DNA of 64,000 nt from Streptomyces clavifer (GCA_014651175.1 BMWJ01000005.1:186001-250000); one strand, 5' to 3'; counted from the stretch's first letter, positions 45,301-53,639 are shown. Program-made: numbers and translations. Notes: generated by a model not told the origin, from the letters alone.

Positions 45301-45626
45301 TCCTGCTGCCCGCCGGACAGCACAGTGCGCTGCGGCTGGTCGGCTCGGCGCACAACGGTCCTGTGACCACCTCACTGACCGTGCACTACACGGACGGCAG
45401 CAGCACGGAGGCACCGGTGACGTTCGGCGACTGGGCGGGCTCCGCGCCGAACGGCAGCACGGTCCTCCTCGACATGTCGCACCGCATCAAGCGGGGCAGC
45501 GGTGTCGACGGGCCGTCCATTCGGCTCTTCGGTACGGCCGCCGAGCTCGATGGGGGCAAGACGGTCCGTTCGGTCTCGCTGCCGGACGACACGCGCGTCG
45601 AGATCTACGCTATGACGCTCGTTTAG
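42315..45626 (+). CDS. Secreted GH92 alpha-mannosidase with accessory C-terminal domains
   Basis: 1103 residues. Sec signal peptide: Arg-rich start MRFAFRPFRPRASG, hydrophobic core, Ala-rich cleavage region near residues 35-45. The GH92 catalytic module starts IDLVNPFVGTQNFGNTFPGA; SQTHLSGVGCGVMG, ETNIMTGDP (about 412) and GMTGNDDLGTMSAWYVFSSL (about 674) contain the Ca-binding and catalytic acid/base residues of the family. Next comes an NEW3-like Ig module (about 815-930, SVTAKVPSGWKATT) and a C-terminal sugar-binding-like domain (940-1103) with ADLGHDGTATVANSDEGDFD. It releases mannose from alpha-linked mannans or glycoproteins outside the cell. Probably controlled at the palindrome upstream; a 26-bp hairpin follows. 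Confidence 0.93.
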   Translation: MRFAFRPFRPRASGIAAGLMAAVLVSGGVVGIAEPAAAAAGAEPIDLVNPFVGTQNFGNTFPGASAPFGMVQVSPDTGGQGGYDYKQDSIYGFSQTHLSGVGCGVMGELPIMPTTGAVDSVDPNAYRSPYSHDDEQASPGYYRVGLKKYDVDAELTATERTGWQRYTFPSTGSANVLFNTGKANQSVLDSEVHVVGDRTIEGRVHAGGFCAGHDEHTVYFSATFDRPFKAYGTWDGADPEPGTRHAEGGGQNGAWVTFDATTDRDAVLKVGLSYTGVEGARKNLAAETKESFDFDATRAALQDTWTKQLDSVRIGGGTADRQKAFYTALYHSQLHPNLAGDVDGMYQGFDNKTHTAKDYTPYQNFSLWDTYRPQNQLLQMLEPKVARDVALSVVAAGRDGGWLPRWALANSETNIMTGDPVTPFLVEAWSKGLLAGHEAETYALLKKNATSTPPADSPYNGRSGSDHYTERGYIPSGLELGKDCADKGGDNDCKHPASATMEYSAADASLALMADRLGHRSDAKMFAARGQWYRNLWDSSIQQFRPRTADGTWLTPYDPVEAAHQFHEGGAYQYQWLVPQDPAGLVSLMGGRSATEKRLDSFFVHDKLLTDPAGTARNDWISQPYDYYGKPTYNPNNEPDLHAPYMYNWVGAPAKTATVVRAAMTLFTNGPDGMTGNDDLGTMSAWYVFSSLGLYPTMSGGDFLAVSSPQFESATVRIGSYPKASGTKGQGGTLTIEAPGASDTKRYVRSVALNGRDVPQTWLSWNKLAHGGTLAHRLGTSPSSWGTGKGAQPPSVNQASPDSRKHVDASLRPASAVVPTGDAAQTAKFTLDVLGQAPGKLNVSVTAKVPSGWKATTAQRSPLVIDSGHLPVQRKVSLDITVPPGVAAGSYPVEVKVAGRGTNSVTRKATVTVGASTTCASEANGQCAVDLRADLGHDGTATVANSDEGDFDGHGWSYDGDLLPKAGPVTWDGVTYDAPDPTGTANNFLEASGQALLLPAGQHSALRLVGSAHNGPVTTSLTVHYTDGSSTEAPVTFGDWAGSAPNGSTVLLDMSHRIKRGSGVDGPSIRLFGTAAELDGGKTVRSVSLPDDTRVEIYAMTLV

Positions 45627-45642
45627 AGAAGGGCGGCGGACC

Positions 45643-45702
45643 GCCGAAACCCAGTCGGCGGTGCGCCGTTCCGTAGCGGCGCACCGCCGACTGGGTTTCG
45701 GC
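45643..45702. terminator. Very long perfect hairpin after the mannosidase gene
   Basis: The arms 45643-45668 and 45677-45702 are perfect 26-base complements separated by the 8-base loop TTCCGTAG. It begins 16 bases after the GH92 stop. A strong terminator, usable from either side. Confidence 0.85.
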
Positions 45703-45883
45703 GCGAAAGCGCCGGGGCCCTTCGCGTACTCGCCGACGCCGGCACGAACGGGGCGGCCAAGGCTGCCGTGCCGTCGGTATCTCCGGGTACGACGCCGGTC
45801 ACGGGCACCGTGACGACCTTCCGGTTTTTCTCACCATGACAGGAGACGCCCGCGGGATGACAGGAGCCCTCCGGGTGTAGGCG

Positions 45884-46132
45884 GTGAGCGGCCCACGGCA
45901 GGAGAAGGAGCGGCTGCTCCTCGACGCTGCGGCGGCCTCCGAGAAGGAACGGAGGGGCGAGAAGCCCAAGGAGTCCTCCGCGAGCCTCCACCGCGAGGCT
46001 GCCGGGCTCGATGTTCGGCTCCGGAAGCGTCTCGCACTGCTCGACCAGCAGCAGTCGATGTCGACGAAGCCGCCGCAGATACTCGCCGCGGCGCTTGTGC
46101 TGAGCGTCCCCGGTCCGCCCTCTCGCAAGTGA
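45884..46132 (+). CDS. Doubtful small hypothetical protein
   Basis: A GTG-started frame of 82 residues, highly charged in its first two thirds (QEKERLLLDAAAASEKERRG, then REAAGLDVRLRKRLALLDQQ), which would form a helix. A weak purine stretch precedes the start. The opposite strand is open too, so this could be a shadow or a remnant of a coiled-coil protein. No family recognised. Confidence 0.25.
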   Translation: MSGPRQEKERLLLDAAAASEKERRGEKPKESSASLHREAAGLDVRLRKRLALLDQQQSMSTKPPQILAAALVLSVPGPPSRK

Positions 46133-46305
46133 TGATCGCTCGTGTGTGATCACGGGACGGAGTGAAGCGCTGCGGACATGCGATTCAGCTGACCCGCAAC
46201 AGGTCGAGCACCCGCCGGCGCCCACCGGTTCCTGCGTGCTGAGCCGCCCACCAGGGGACGGGGCCTGGTGAGACCCGACTATGCTGCGGGTTGCCTTAGC
46301 GGAGT

Positions 46306-46362
46306 TTGGCGGACACGAACGTCGACAATGCGGACCGGCAGGCGCGGTTGAGCTCCTTCGGA
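46306..46362 (+). pseudogene. Decayed fragment of a yjbQ 3' end
   Basis: These 19 codons read LADTNVDNADRQARLSSFG, 14 of 19 identical to the last residues of the intact YjbQ protein encoded at 42017-42073. Nothing upstream in this frame resembles the rest of YjbQ, and the reading frame runs on past the expected stop. It is a leftover of a second yjbQ copy on the far side of the mannosidase gene. Confidence 0.6.
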
Positions 46363-46771
46363 CAGCGCGTCGCTTCGGCGGGACTGTGGAGGGAAGGTCC
46401 GGCCGCCCCGAGTGAGGGGGCGCGCGGACTCTACAGGGTTGCGTGGAGCCTGACGGCACCTACAAATGCGGTGGAGGTCGCGCACACCGTCCGCCGCGCT
46501 GACCTGCGCTCTTTCAGGTGGGACTGCCGCAACCCGTTGCTCCAACAGTCGCTGGGCCGTGGCTCACCCCAGGCGGTGGATCAGTTCCACGTCCTTCTGA
46601 TGTCGATGACCTCGCTTCGACGGTGATGCCCGAGGGCGCCACGAGGGAGGGCGGTTTGCGGTCGGTGGCCGGCTGGCCACGAAGGGACGCGCGACGCCTC
46701 GTGTGAGCCGCCGCAGTGCCGGCCTGGGCGGCGGGTCCCCTTCCGGCCACCTGACCGCTCGTCCCCGGGGC
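46363..46771. other. Intergenic, no supported gene
   Basis: About 400 bases between the yjbQ remnant and the trypco2 gene stop. Frames are open on both strands but compositionally meaningless. No clear repeat or RNA-like fold. Together with 45703-46305 this makes roughly 1 kb of largely non-coding, probably decayed DNA. Confidence 0.4.
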
Positions 46772-47095
46772 TTACGGCACCTCCCGGACCTCCCGCCCCG
46801 CGTCCCGGCTGACCGAGACCCGTCCCCCCGACCTCGTTTCCGGTTGCAGGTCCACCTGCACCTGATGGGTGGTCTGTCGGTCCACTGAGCCACCGAGTTC
46901 GGCCGTGACCACGCCGATGCGCACCCCACCGCGACCGGTGCCGGCGTGGTGGACCTGGACGGTAAACGTCAGGCTCACCTTCTCCACGTGGAAGCCGATG
47001 GATCTGCCCTGCGCGTCCCCCTGGGCCCTTTCCAGCTCGTCCCGGATCTGACGGATCACCTCGGTCAATCCGACGAACCCCTGTTCCTTGGTCAA
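46772..47095 (-). CDS. Trypsin-co-occurring domain 2 (trypco2) protein
   Basis: 107 residues. After GFVGLTEVIRQIRDELERAQ comes the alternating beta pattern SIGFHVEKVSLTFTVQVHH and GGVRIGVVTAELGGSVDRQ, ending VQVDLQP, which is the form of the trypco2 family. The family was named for its association with trypsin-like proteases in bacterial signalling and conflict loci, and a trypsin-like protease gene starts divergently 78 bases away. I place the start at a TTG (47095) because GGGGGA lies 6 bases upstream; a GTG or ATG is absent nearby and the frame upstream runs into the intergenic repeats. Cytoplasmic; probably a binding partner or specificity factor (inference). Confidence 0.75.
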   Translation of the reverse strand: MTKEQGFVGLTEVIRQIRDELERAQGDAQGRSIGFHVEKVSLTFTVQVHHAGTGRGGVRIGVVTAELGGSVDRQTTHQVQVDLQPETRSGGRVSVSRDAGREVREVP

Positions 47096-47134
47096 CTCGT
47101 GTCCCCCGTAAGTCAGTTGATCCTTAGTCAACTC
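47087..47134. repeat. Pair of direct repeats in the trypco2/trypsin intergenic region
   Basis: CCTTGGTCAACTC (47087-47099) and CCTTAGTCAACTC (47122-47134) differ at one base and start 35 bases apart. An inverted partner, AGTCAGTTGATCC, lies between them (47111-47123). On the minus strand the repeats contain TTGACT and TTGACC, -35-like for trypco2. Spacing of about 3.3 turns would place two regulator dimers on one face only approximately. The first copy overlaps the proposed TTG start. Confidence 0.55.
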
Positions 47135-47159
47135 AGTATGCGGCAGGACTTTGCGCTCG

Positions 47160-47172
47160 TATAGTTGCCGGT
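47160..47172 (+). promoter_or_regulatory. Putative leaderless promoter of the protease operon
   Basis: TATAGT (47160-47165) is a near-perfect actinobacterial -10 element ending 7 bases before the ATG at 47173, and no ribosome site is present in between. The transcript would therefore start at or beside the start codon. A convincing -35 is not visible at the usual spacing; an activator bound to the upstream repeats could replace it. Confidence 0.5.
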
Positions 47173-48894
47173 ATGAGAGCCGACGGGGGTGTCGATGATG
47201 GCTCACCACTCAAGACGCCTTGCTGGGCGGTACGCATCCGGCGCCAGGACGGGAGGATCGCAGGGGCCGGCATCTTGCTGAGCCCCGACCGGGTTCTCAC
47301 CTGCGCGCATGTGGTGGAGGACAGGACGGCGTCGTTCACCGCCGAGTTCGTGGGAGCGGCGCTGGGCAGCACGGTGCCCTCGGTGACGGCATGGGTCGAC
47401 GGGGACGCCTACGTACCGAACGCCCTTGACGCCGACGGCGACCCCAGCGGCGATGTGGCACTGCTGAAGCTCGAGCCCCCGCGGCCTGCTGAGGAAACGA
47501 CACTGCTGCACCGGCTCTCCGCGCCCAACCGTACGGTGCAGATGTACGGCTTCCCGTACGAGCACAACGGCGGCATCTGGTTTCGGGCCGCTGTCGTCGG
47601 CAGGTGCGGGCGCGACGGGCAGGTCCAACTGGTCCCGGAGACCCCCGGGGAGCTCGCAGCTCCGGGATGCAGCGGCTCGGGCGTGATGGACACGCAGACC
47701 GGCAAGGTCATAGGGCTGGTCCTCAGCGGAATGACCGACCAGCAGGGAAACCTGTTCTCCTTCATGAGCCCGGCCGAGACCATCGTCCGGCACCTTCCCC
47801 TGGTCCGCCGGTGGACCAGGGGAAGGACAGCCGTCGACGACCGGCTCAGGTCCACCAGCGAGGACGTGGCAGAAGCCCTGCTCGACGAGTCGTTCGCCCA
47901 GCGACTGACCGACTGGTTCCAGCACGACGGGCAACAGGTGAAGATCAGCCTCGTCCCTGCCGGTGACGCGGTACGGGCCGCCACCCTGCGGCGGGCCATA
48001 ACCCTGGCCGACCGGGAGTTACGTACCCCGGCCTCCGTCGACCGGACCTTTCTCGATCCGCCCGGTACCGTCCCGTCGGCCGGAGGCCATGACCTGGCAG
48101 TGGACGCGGCGGGGCTCACCTCCGTCGCGATCGGGGAGCGGATCGCCGAGCGCATGGGACTGCGGCAGGATCCGGCCGGTTCGATGGCCGAAAGGATCGG
48201 CGCCACGGACGCCACCCTCACCCTGGTCGTCGTCGGTGTCGACGAGGCAGCCGACCCGCCGGCGCTCCTGGACCTGCTGAAGACGCTGCGCGCCAAGGGC
48301 AACCGCCTGCTGCTGATCTTCCGTGCCGTGGACGCCACCTACCGCCGCGCCCTGTACGAACTGGTCGTCGAGCCGGAGCGGGCGCGCCGCGCACGCCTTG
48401 TCGAGCGGCTGGAGAAGATCACCGGGCCGCTCGCGCAGGCCCTGCACGCGCGCATGACGGCCGTGCGGGCCGAGGGCGTGCGCCCCCTCGACGCGGATTT
48501 GGTGAGAGCCCACGCCGCGCTGGCCGCGTTCAGGCCCCGGCAGGGCGCCCACGGCGGTGGTGGCGGACCGCACCCCGATCTGGCCCGGTACGAGTGGTTC
48601 GCCGAACGGCTGGCCGCACGCATGACCGAAACCATCCACACGCTCGACACGCTCCGCGACCGGCGGGACGAGCTGGACGGCAGGCTGCGCGGCTACCACG
48701 TCATGCACCTGGACGCCGTACGGGGCGAAGAGGAGGACCTTACCTTGGACGCACTGCGTCTTCGCGCGCACGAGTTGCTGCGGAACCGGCCGTGTGACGT
48801 GAGGGCCGTCGAGGCCGCCGTCGAGGCCTACATCCACCGTGTCGAGTCCCGGGCCCCCCGGAGACAGGGGCGGGGGGGTGCCTGCGCGTCATGA
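47173..48894 (+). CDS. Trypsin-like serine protease with C-terminal regulatory region
   Basis: 573 residues. Chymotrypsin-fold protease domain in the first ~210 residues with the full triad: His46 in LTCAHVV, Asp94 in GDVALLKL and Ser167 in APGCSGSGV. There is no signal peptide, so it acts in the cytoplasm. Residues 225-400 form a second, alpha/beta domain (ATLTLVVVGVDEAADPPALL, RLLLIFRAVDATYRRAL), and 400-560 are helical with a Gly/His-rich linker near 465. It heads an operon with the PknG-like kinase (ATGA overlap) and faces a trypco2 gene. A role in cleaving a signalling or conflict-system partner is inferred; the substrate is unknown. Confidence 0.85.
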   Translation: MRADGGVDDGSPLKTPCWAVRIRRQDGRIAGAGILLSPDRVLTCAHVVEDRTASFTAEFVGAALGSTVPSVTAWVDGDAYVPNALDADGDPSGDVALLKLEPPRPAEETTLLHRLSAPNRTVQMYGFPYEHNGGIWFRAAVVGRCGRDGQVQLVPETPGELAAPGCSGSGVMDTQTGKVIGLVLSGMTDQQGNLFSFMSPAETIVRHLPLVRRWTRGRTAVDDRLRSTSEDVAEALLDESFAQRLTDWFQHDGQQVKISLVPAGDAVRAATLRRAITLADRELRTPASVDRTFLDPPGTVPSAGGHDLAVDAAGLTSVAIGERIAERMGLRQDPAGSMAERIGATDATLTLVVVGVDEAADPPALLDLLKTLRAKGNRLLLIFRAVDATYRRALYELVVEPERARRARLVERLEKITGPLAQALHARMTAVRAEGVRPLDADLVRAHAALAAFRPRQGAHGGGGGPHPDLARYEWFAERLAARMTETIHTLDTLRDRRDELDGRLRGYHVMHLDAVRGEEEDLTLDALRLRAHELLRNRPCDVRAVEAAVEAYIHRVESRAPRRQGRGGACAS

Positions 48895-51185
48895 CCTCCT
48901 CACCGGCACCGTGCCCCAGACCGGGCTGCACGGACGGCCACATCATGGTGACCGGCTTCTGCGACTCCTGTCACCGACGTCGCCCCGACGGGGCCCGGGC
49001 GGTACCGGCCCGGCCCGCCTCCGAGCCCTCCGGGCCCCCGCGCCGAGGGGCCGGGCCGGCCGCCGACGCGCTCGACAACGACGGCCTGTTGATCCTCCCG
49101 CACGTCCCCTCCCCGCGTCCGTCGGAAGCAGCGACCACCCTCACCGTCCCACTCGACGGCGGCCGGCGCTGCGGCGTCGACAACTGTGCCGGCACCATCG
49201 GCGTCACCTACGGCGGAGGGCCCGCCCTCACCCACGGCTACTGCCCCCGGTGCGGTCGGGAGTACTCGTTCGAACCGCAGCTGGGTCCCGGCGACCGGGT
49301 CGGCGACCACTACGAGGTGCTCGGTCATCTCGCGGTGGGCGGTCTCGGCTGGATCTACCTGGCGGAGGACACCCAGGTGCCGGGTCACCACGTCGTCCTC
49401 AAAGGGCTGATCAACACAGATGACGCCGTTGCCCGGCGGGCGGCCGTCGAGGAACGCCGCTCGCTCACCACGTTCCACCACCGGGACATCGTGCGCATCG
49501 TCACGTACGTGCAGCACCAGGTCTCCGGCGAGGGGGAGCCCACCGGGTACATCGTGATGGAGTACGTCGGCGGCCGTACGCTCGAATGGATTCGGCACGC
49601 CTCCGACGCGGAGCTGACGGCCCTCTTCGACGGCTCCTTCGGCATCGGCCATGTGATCACCTACGGCTGCAAGATCCTCGGCGCCCTGGAGTATCTGCAC
49701 GCCAAGGGACTGCTCTACTGCGACATGAAGCCCGAGAACGTCATTCACTACGGGCGCGACATCAAGGTCATCGATCTCGGAGCCGTCCGGCGGATCGACG
49801 ACCGCTCTTCCCACCTCGTCTACACGTCGGCCTACGCGCCACCAAAGCCGGAACGCGACAGGCGGGGCTTCCACATCGACACCGACCTCTTCACCGTCGG
49901 CCGCACGCTGGAGACCCTCGCCAGCCGCGCCGATCCGGCCAACGGCCTCGCCGAACACTCCTTCAAGGCTCTGGTCAGACGCGCCACCCACGAGGACCCG
50001 GCGGCCCGGTTCACCTCCGCGGCCGAGATGTCCCGCCAGCTGTGGGAGGTGTTCCGCGAGCACCAGGCGCTCAGCGGGCACGAGCCGTACCCGGAGCGCT
50101 CTACCCGGTTCGAGCCGACGGCGGCCGTCTTCGGCGCGGAGCACGGCACGGTGCCGGCGCTCGACCACTGGACCGGGCGCAGGGGCCCCGAGGTGCCGGA
50201 GCTGTCCATCGAGGCGCCGGACCCCGAAGACGCGGCGCGGGCCATGCCCGTGCCGATCCCCGATCAGCACGACGCCGCCGCCGTGCTGATCGGCGGCCTC
50301 GTGTCCGGCAGCCCCGAGCGCATCGCGGAAGAGGCTGGGCGTGACCCGGCACTCAGCACAGTCGAGACCTCTCTGTGGCTGTGCCGTGCCTACCTCGACG
50401 CCGGGGACACGGACCGAGCCCGGCAGTGGCTCGGCAGGGCCGGTGAGCAGAGCGGTGCCTACGATTGGCGGATCTTCTGGCACCGGGGTCTGCTGTTGCT
50501 GGCCACTCATCAGATCCAGCAGGCCATGAGCGAGTTCATCGCCGTCTACGCCTCGCTACCCGGGGAGACGGCGCCGAAGCTGGCACTCGGCTTCTGCGCC
50601 GAGCACCTCCCCGCCGAGGGCCGTCGCCCCGAGGACTACTACGAGGCCGTCTGGCGGCGGGACCGGACCCAGGGCAGTGCGGCCTTCGGGCTCGCCCGGC
50701 TGTACCTGCGCCAGGGGGGACGAGCACGGGCAGTCGCGCTGCTCGACGAGGTGCCGACGACCTCACGGCACTACGACAGCGCGCGCATCGCGGCGATCCG
50801 GGTGCTCACCGGGCGGCTGGCCGGGGTCGGCCCCACGGCCGATCAGCTAGCCGAGGCCGACCAGCGGCTGGCACAGCTGGGGGAGCTCGCGCAGCACCTC
50901 GCGGGCAGCGGGGCATGGGACCGGCTGCTCGCCGAGGTCCGCGAGAACGCATTCGTCTGCCGTCCGGCCGACGGGTGGGGGCAGCGCTTTCCGGCCGGTC
51001 CGCGGTTCGGGACGACGGATACCCCACAGGGATGGAGTGCACTGCTGTCCCGATCGTTGAAGGGACTCGCGGACCAGGCCCTCAGCGCCTCCGACCGCGG
51101 TGACCTGCTGGACCGGGCCTACGCGGCGCTTCCCCGGACGGCCAACCTCCGGGAGGTGCTGCGGGGCCGGTGGAGGACGACATGA
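48891..51185 (+). CDS. pknG: PknG-like serine/threonine protein kinase
   Basis: 764 residues. Two Cys4 zinc sites at the N-terminus (C8, C13, C24, C27 and C94, C99, C118, C121) correspond to the rubredoxin-like regulatory region of PknG. Kinase domain about 140-400: AVGGLGWIYLAED loop, Lys171 in VVLKGLIN, YCDMKPENVI with Asp278 and Asn283, and DLG (Asp295) in place of DFG. The C-terminal ~280 residues are TPR-like helices, as in mycobacterial PknG (about 750 residues). PknG phosphorylates GarA to adjust the TCA cycle and glutamate metabolism. Its ATG overlaps the protease stop. The membrane protein and solute-binding protein downstream match the sensory side of the mycobacterial pathway. Confidence 0.9.
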   Translation: MTSSPAPCPRPGCTDGHIMVTGFCDSCHRRRPDGARAVPARPASEPSGPPRRGAGPAADALDNDGLLILPHVPSPRPSEAATTLTVPLDGGRRCGVDNCAGTIGVTYGGGPALTHGYCPRCGREYSFEPQLGPGDRVGDHYEVLGHLAVGGLGWIYLAEDTQVPGHHVVLKGLINTDDAVARRAAVEERRSLTTFHHRDIVRIVTYVQHQVSGEGEPTGYIVMEYVGGRTLEWIRHASDAELTALFDGSFGIGHVITYGCKILGALEYLHAKGLLYCDMKPENVIHYGRDIKVIDLGAVRRIDDRSSHLVYTSAYAPPKPERDRRGFHIDTDLFTVGRTLETLASRADPANGLAEHSFKALVRRATHEDPAARFTSAAEMSRQLWEVFREHQALSGHEPYPERSTRFEPTAAVFGAEHGTVPALDHWTGRRGPEVPELSIEAPDPEDAARAMPVPIPDQHDAAAVLIGGLVSGSPERIAEEAGRDPALSTVETSLWLCRAYLDAGDTDRARQWLGRAGEQSGAYDWRIFWHRGLLLLATHQIQQAMSEFIAVYASLPGETAPKLALGFCAEHLPAEGRRPEDYYEAVWRRDRTQGSAAFGLARLYLRQGGRARAVALLDEVPTTSRHYDSARIAAIRVLTGRLAGVGPTADQLAEADQRLAQLGELAQHLAGSGAWDRLLAEVRENAFVCRPADGWGQRFPAGPRFGTTDTPQGWSALLSRSLKGLADQALSASDRGDLLDRAYAALPRTANLREVLRGRWRTT

Positions 51186-51249
51186 GGCTTCGGGCTCCCG
51201 GCCAGGACGCCGGGGGCCGAAGACGGACGAAGCGAGGAGTGGGGACCCC

Positions 51250-52737
51250 GTGGACACAGGCGCATCCGGGAACAGGGACAGGAAGGGCATGCACGCGATG
51301 GGCGGCGGGGCGGTGAGGGCCGCCTCGGCCGGTCTCGGCCTCAGCCAGTGGAAATACCTGTCTGGTGAGGCGCGTGAACCGCAGATGCACGCCATCCTGA
51401 CCGTCGAGACTGCCGGTACCGGCGGAGCCGGGGGCCCGATGCTCGCGCAGGTCCTGGTCATCGACTGCTCCGGTTCGATGGTCTATCCGCAGGAGAAGCT
51501 GCGTGCGGCGCACCAGGCAGCCGTGGCGGCGCTGCGGATGCTCCCGGACGGCACTCCCTTCGCCGTGGTCCGGGGCACCGAGTCGGCGGCCGTGGTCTAT
51601 CCGGCGACGGAGACGATGGCCCGGGCGGACGCCCTGCACCGCGCGGAGGCGGAACGGGCCGTCAACCGCCTGATCGCGGGGGGCGGCACCTGCATCGGCA
51701 GCTGGCTGGACCTGTCCCGTCGGCTGCTGGTGCAGGCGGACGTGCCCATCGGACACGTCCTGCTGCTGACCGACGGCAGAAACCAGCACGACGGACTGAT
51801 GCCTCTGTCGGACGTCCTGGAGGCCTGCGCGGGGCGTTTCGTATGCGACGCCTGGGGCATCGGTGACGGCTGGGACGGCCGGGAACTGCTACGGATCACC
51901 AGTCGACTGCACGGCCGTGCCTCCTCGGTGCAGGAGGAAGCGGCCCTCCCGGGTGAGTACGAGCAGCTGATGAGCCATCTGCTCGCGAAGAGCATCCCCG
52001 AACTGGTGATCTCGGTGACCCCCATGGCCGGGGCCGGGGTGCGTTACCTCAAGCAGGTCTTCCCGACCGAGGTGGAACTGACCCCCGTTCACACCGGCGA
52101 CGACGGGACGCGGCGGTTCGTCACGCGCGCGTGGGGCGACGAGTCCCGCCGCTACCAGCTGTGCCTGTCCGCCGACCCCACCGGGCACCCCCGTGGGGAG
52201 GACCTGCAACTCGCGGTCGTGTCCCTCGGCGCGCAGGGAGCCGACGGCGTGGAGCTGACGCCGCCCCTGCCGTGCCTGGTGCATTGGACCGATGATGCGG
52301 CGCTCTCCGGGCACAGCGACATCCAGGTCGAGCACTTCGAGCAGCACCAGCGGCTCGGCGAGGCTGTCGCCGCCGCCACCGACGCCCATCGCAACGGTGA
52401 GCGTGCCCTGGCACAGCGCCATCTGGGCAGAGCCGTGCAACTCGCCCGCACCATCGGTGCCGACCAGCCACTGATCCGGCTGGAACGGCTGGTGGAGATC
52501 GATGACGCGGACGCGGGGCTGGTCAGACTCCGTCCCGGTGTGGCGGCGGTCGACTTCGAGCACCTGATCACCGCCAGCAGCCACAGTACGTACGGTCCCG
52601 CGTCCGCCTCCGCCGACGGCATGGCTCTCGGCGGCCCGGGCGCTGCCACGAGACGGTGCCCGGACTGCGACGGGAAGGTGGCCGTGGCGGCACGCTTCTG
52701 CCCGCTGTGCGGTCACGCCCTCCAGGAACGGCCGTGA
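51250..52737 (+). CDS. vWA-domain protein with C-terminal zinc ribbon
   Basis: 495 residues. vWA domain with MIDAS DCSGSM (Asp72), Thr in GGGTCIGSWL and Asp in LLTDGRNQ. A beta-rich middle follows, then helices, and a C-terminal zinc ribbon CPDCDGKVAVAARFCPLCG. I chose the GTG at 51250 because GAGGAG lies about 10 bases upstream; ATGs at 51289 and 51298 are alternatives, the former with AGGAAGGG. It sits between the kinase and the membrane sensor and is coupled to the latter by a GTGA overlap. Likely a scaffold or phosphorylation target of the kinase (inference). Confidence 0.87.
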   Translation: MDTGASGNRDRKGMHAMGGGAVRAASAGLGLSQWKYLSGEAREPQMHAILTVETAGTGGAGGPMLAQVLVIDCSGSMVYPQEKLRAAHQAAVAALRMLPDGTPFAVVRGTESAAVVYPATETMARADALHRAEAERAVNRLIAGGGTCIGSWLDLSRRLLVQADVPIGHVLLLTDGRNQHDGLMPLSDVLEACAGRFVCDAWGIGDGWDGRELLRITSRLHGRASSVQEEAALPGEYEQLMSHLLAKSIPELVISVTPMAGAGVRYLKQVFPTEVELTPVHTGDDGTRRFVTRAWGDESRRYQLCLSADPTGHPRGEDLQLAVVSLGAQGADGVELTPPLPCLVHWTDDAALSGHSDIQVEHFEQHQRLGEAVAAATDAHRNGERALAQRHLGRAVQLARTIGADQPLIRLERLVEIDDADAGLVRLRPGVAAVDFEHLITASSHSTYGPASASADGMALGGPGAATRRCPDCDGKVAVAARFCPLCGHALQERP

Positions 52738-53639
52738 GCACCACTGGGCGGGACCTCGCCCGCAGGCTCTGGCTGCTCCTGACCCTCGGGGCCGTCACCA
52801 CCCTCGTCCTGTTCGGCGCCTACCGGGGCGTTCATGACGACACCGTGCCGCTGGCCTCGTCGAGCACCCCCGGGATCCTGGCCGTGGACACCGCGAAGAA
52901 CGCGCTGCAACGGGCCCACGCGGCCGTCGACTCGAACGAGACGGCGAAGGACACGACCGGTGAGTTCCACACGCAGATGTCGGTCGCCCACCAGAGCATC
53001 GCCGTCGCGGCCTCAGCGAACGTCACCGGCCTGGCGGACCGTCACACCTTGCAGACCGTCACCGGGCTGATCACCGTCTACTCGACCTGGGCGGAGCGGG
53101 CGGGACGGGAGACGGACCCGTTGCTGCGAGGGGCCTATCTGCACTACGCGGAACAAGGCCGGGACGACATCATCGCCCGCCTCGACGCCCTGCGGCACGA
53201 ACAGATGGCGGTCGCCCGGGAACAGGCGTCCTTCCCCTGGCCGCTGCGGCTGGTCTGGGGCGCGGCCCTGGCGCTGTGCGTCGTGCTGTGCGCGGTACTG
53301 GTGGAGACACAGCGCTTCGTCCGGCATCGCCTACGCAGTGCTGTGCACCCCCCTCTACTCGCTGCCACCTTCCTGTGCGCGAGCGGAGCGGCGGTTCTCG
53401 GCTGGTTCACCGTACGGGCGCACGCGGCGATGGGGGACTCCCTCGCCGAGCTGCACGTGGCACGGCCGGCGAGCGAGATTCCGGAGACAGGCGCGGATGT
53501 GAAGCGGTACATGGCGGATGCCGGTTTCTGGGCGGCGCTGTCCGAATGGGTGTTCGTCGGAGGGGTGGTGCTGATGGTGTTGATGCTGGCGGGCCTGTGG
53601 CCGCGTATCTCCGAGTACCGGTTCAAGGTGCCGCGATGA
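52734..53639 (+). CDS. Four-TM membrane protein, GlnX-like sensor or relay
   Basis: 301 residues starting at a GTG that overlaps the vWA stop. Membrane helices at about 11-31, 171-191, 206-228 and 268-290, with a ~140-residue extracytoplasmic helical loop between the first two, a layout like a chemoreceptor-type ligand loop. Mycobacterial GlnX is also a four-helix membrane protein encoded beside pknG and glnH that relays periplasmic amino-acid binding to the kinase. I see no direct sequence motif to prove homology, so the assignment rests on topology and position. The next gene overlaps (ATGA). Confidence 0.8.
   Translation: MSTTGRDLARRLWLLLTLGAVTTLVLFGAYRGVHDDTVPLASSSTPGILAVDTAKNALQRAHAAVDSNETAKDTTGEFHTQMSVAHQSIAVAASANVTGLADRHTLQTVTGLITVYSTWAERAGRETDPLLRGAYLHYAEQGRDDIIARLDALRHEQMAVAREQASFPWPLRLVWGAALALCVVLCAVLVETQRFVRHRLRSAVHPPLLAATFLCASGAAVLGWFTVRAHAAMGDSLAELHVARPASEIPETGADVKRYMADAGFWAALSEWVFVGGVVLMVLMLAGLWPRISEYRFKVPR

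Noticed and set aside
45623-46459. 278-codon minus-strand frame downstream of the mannosidase gene
   Set aside because: It runs through the perfect hairpin and lacks a domain or start context.
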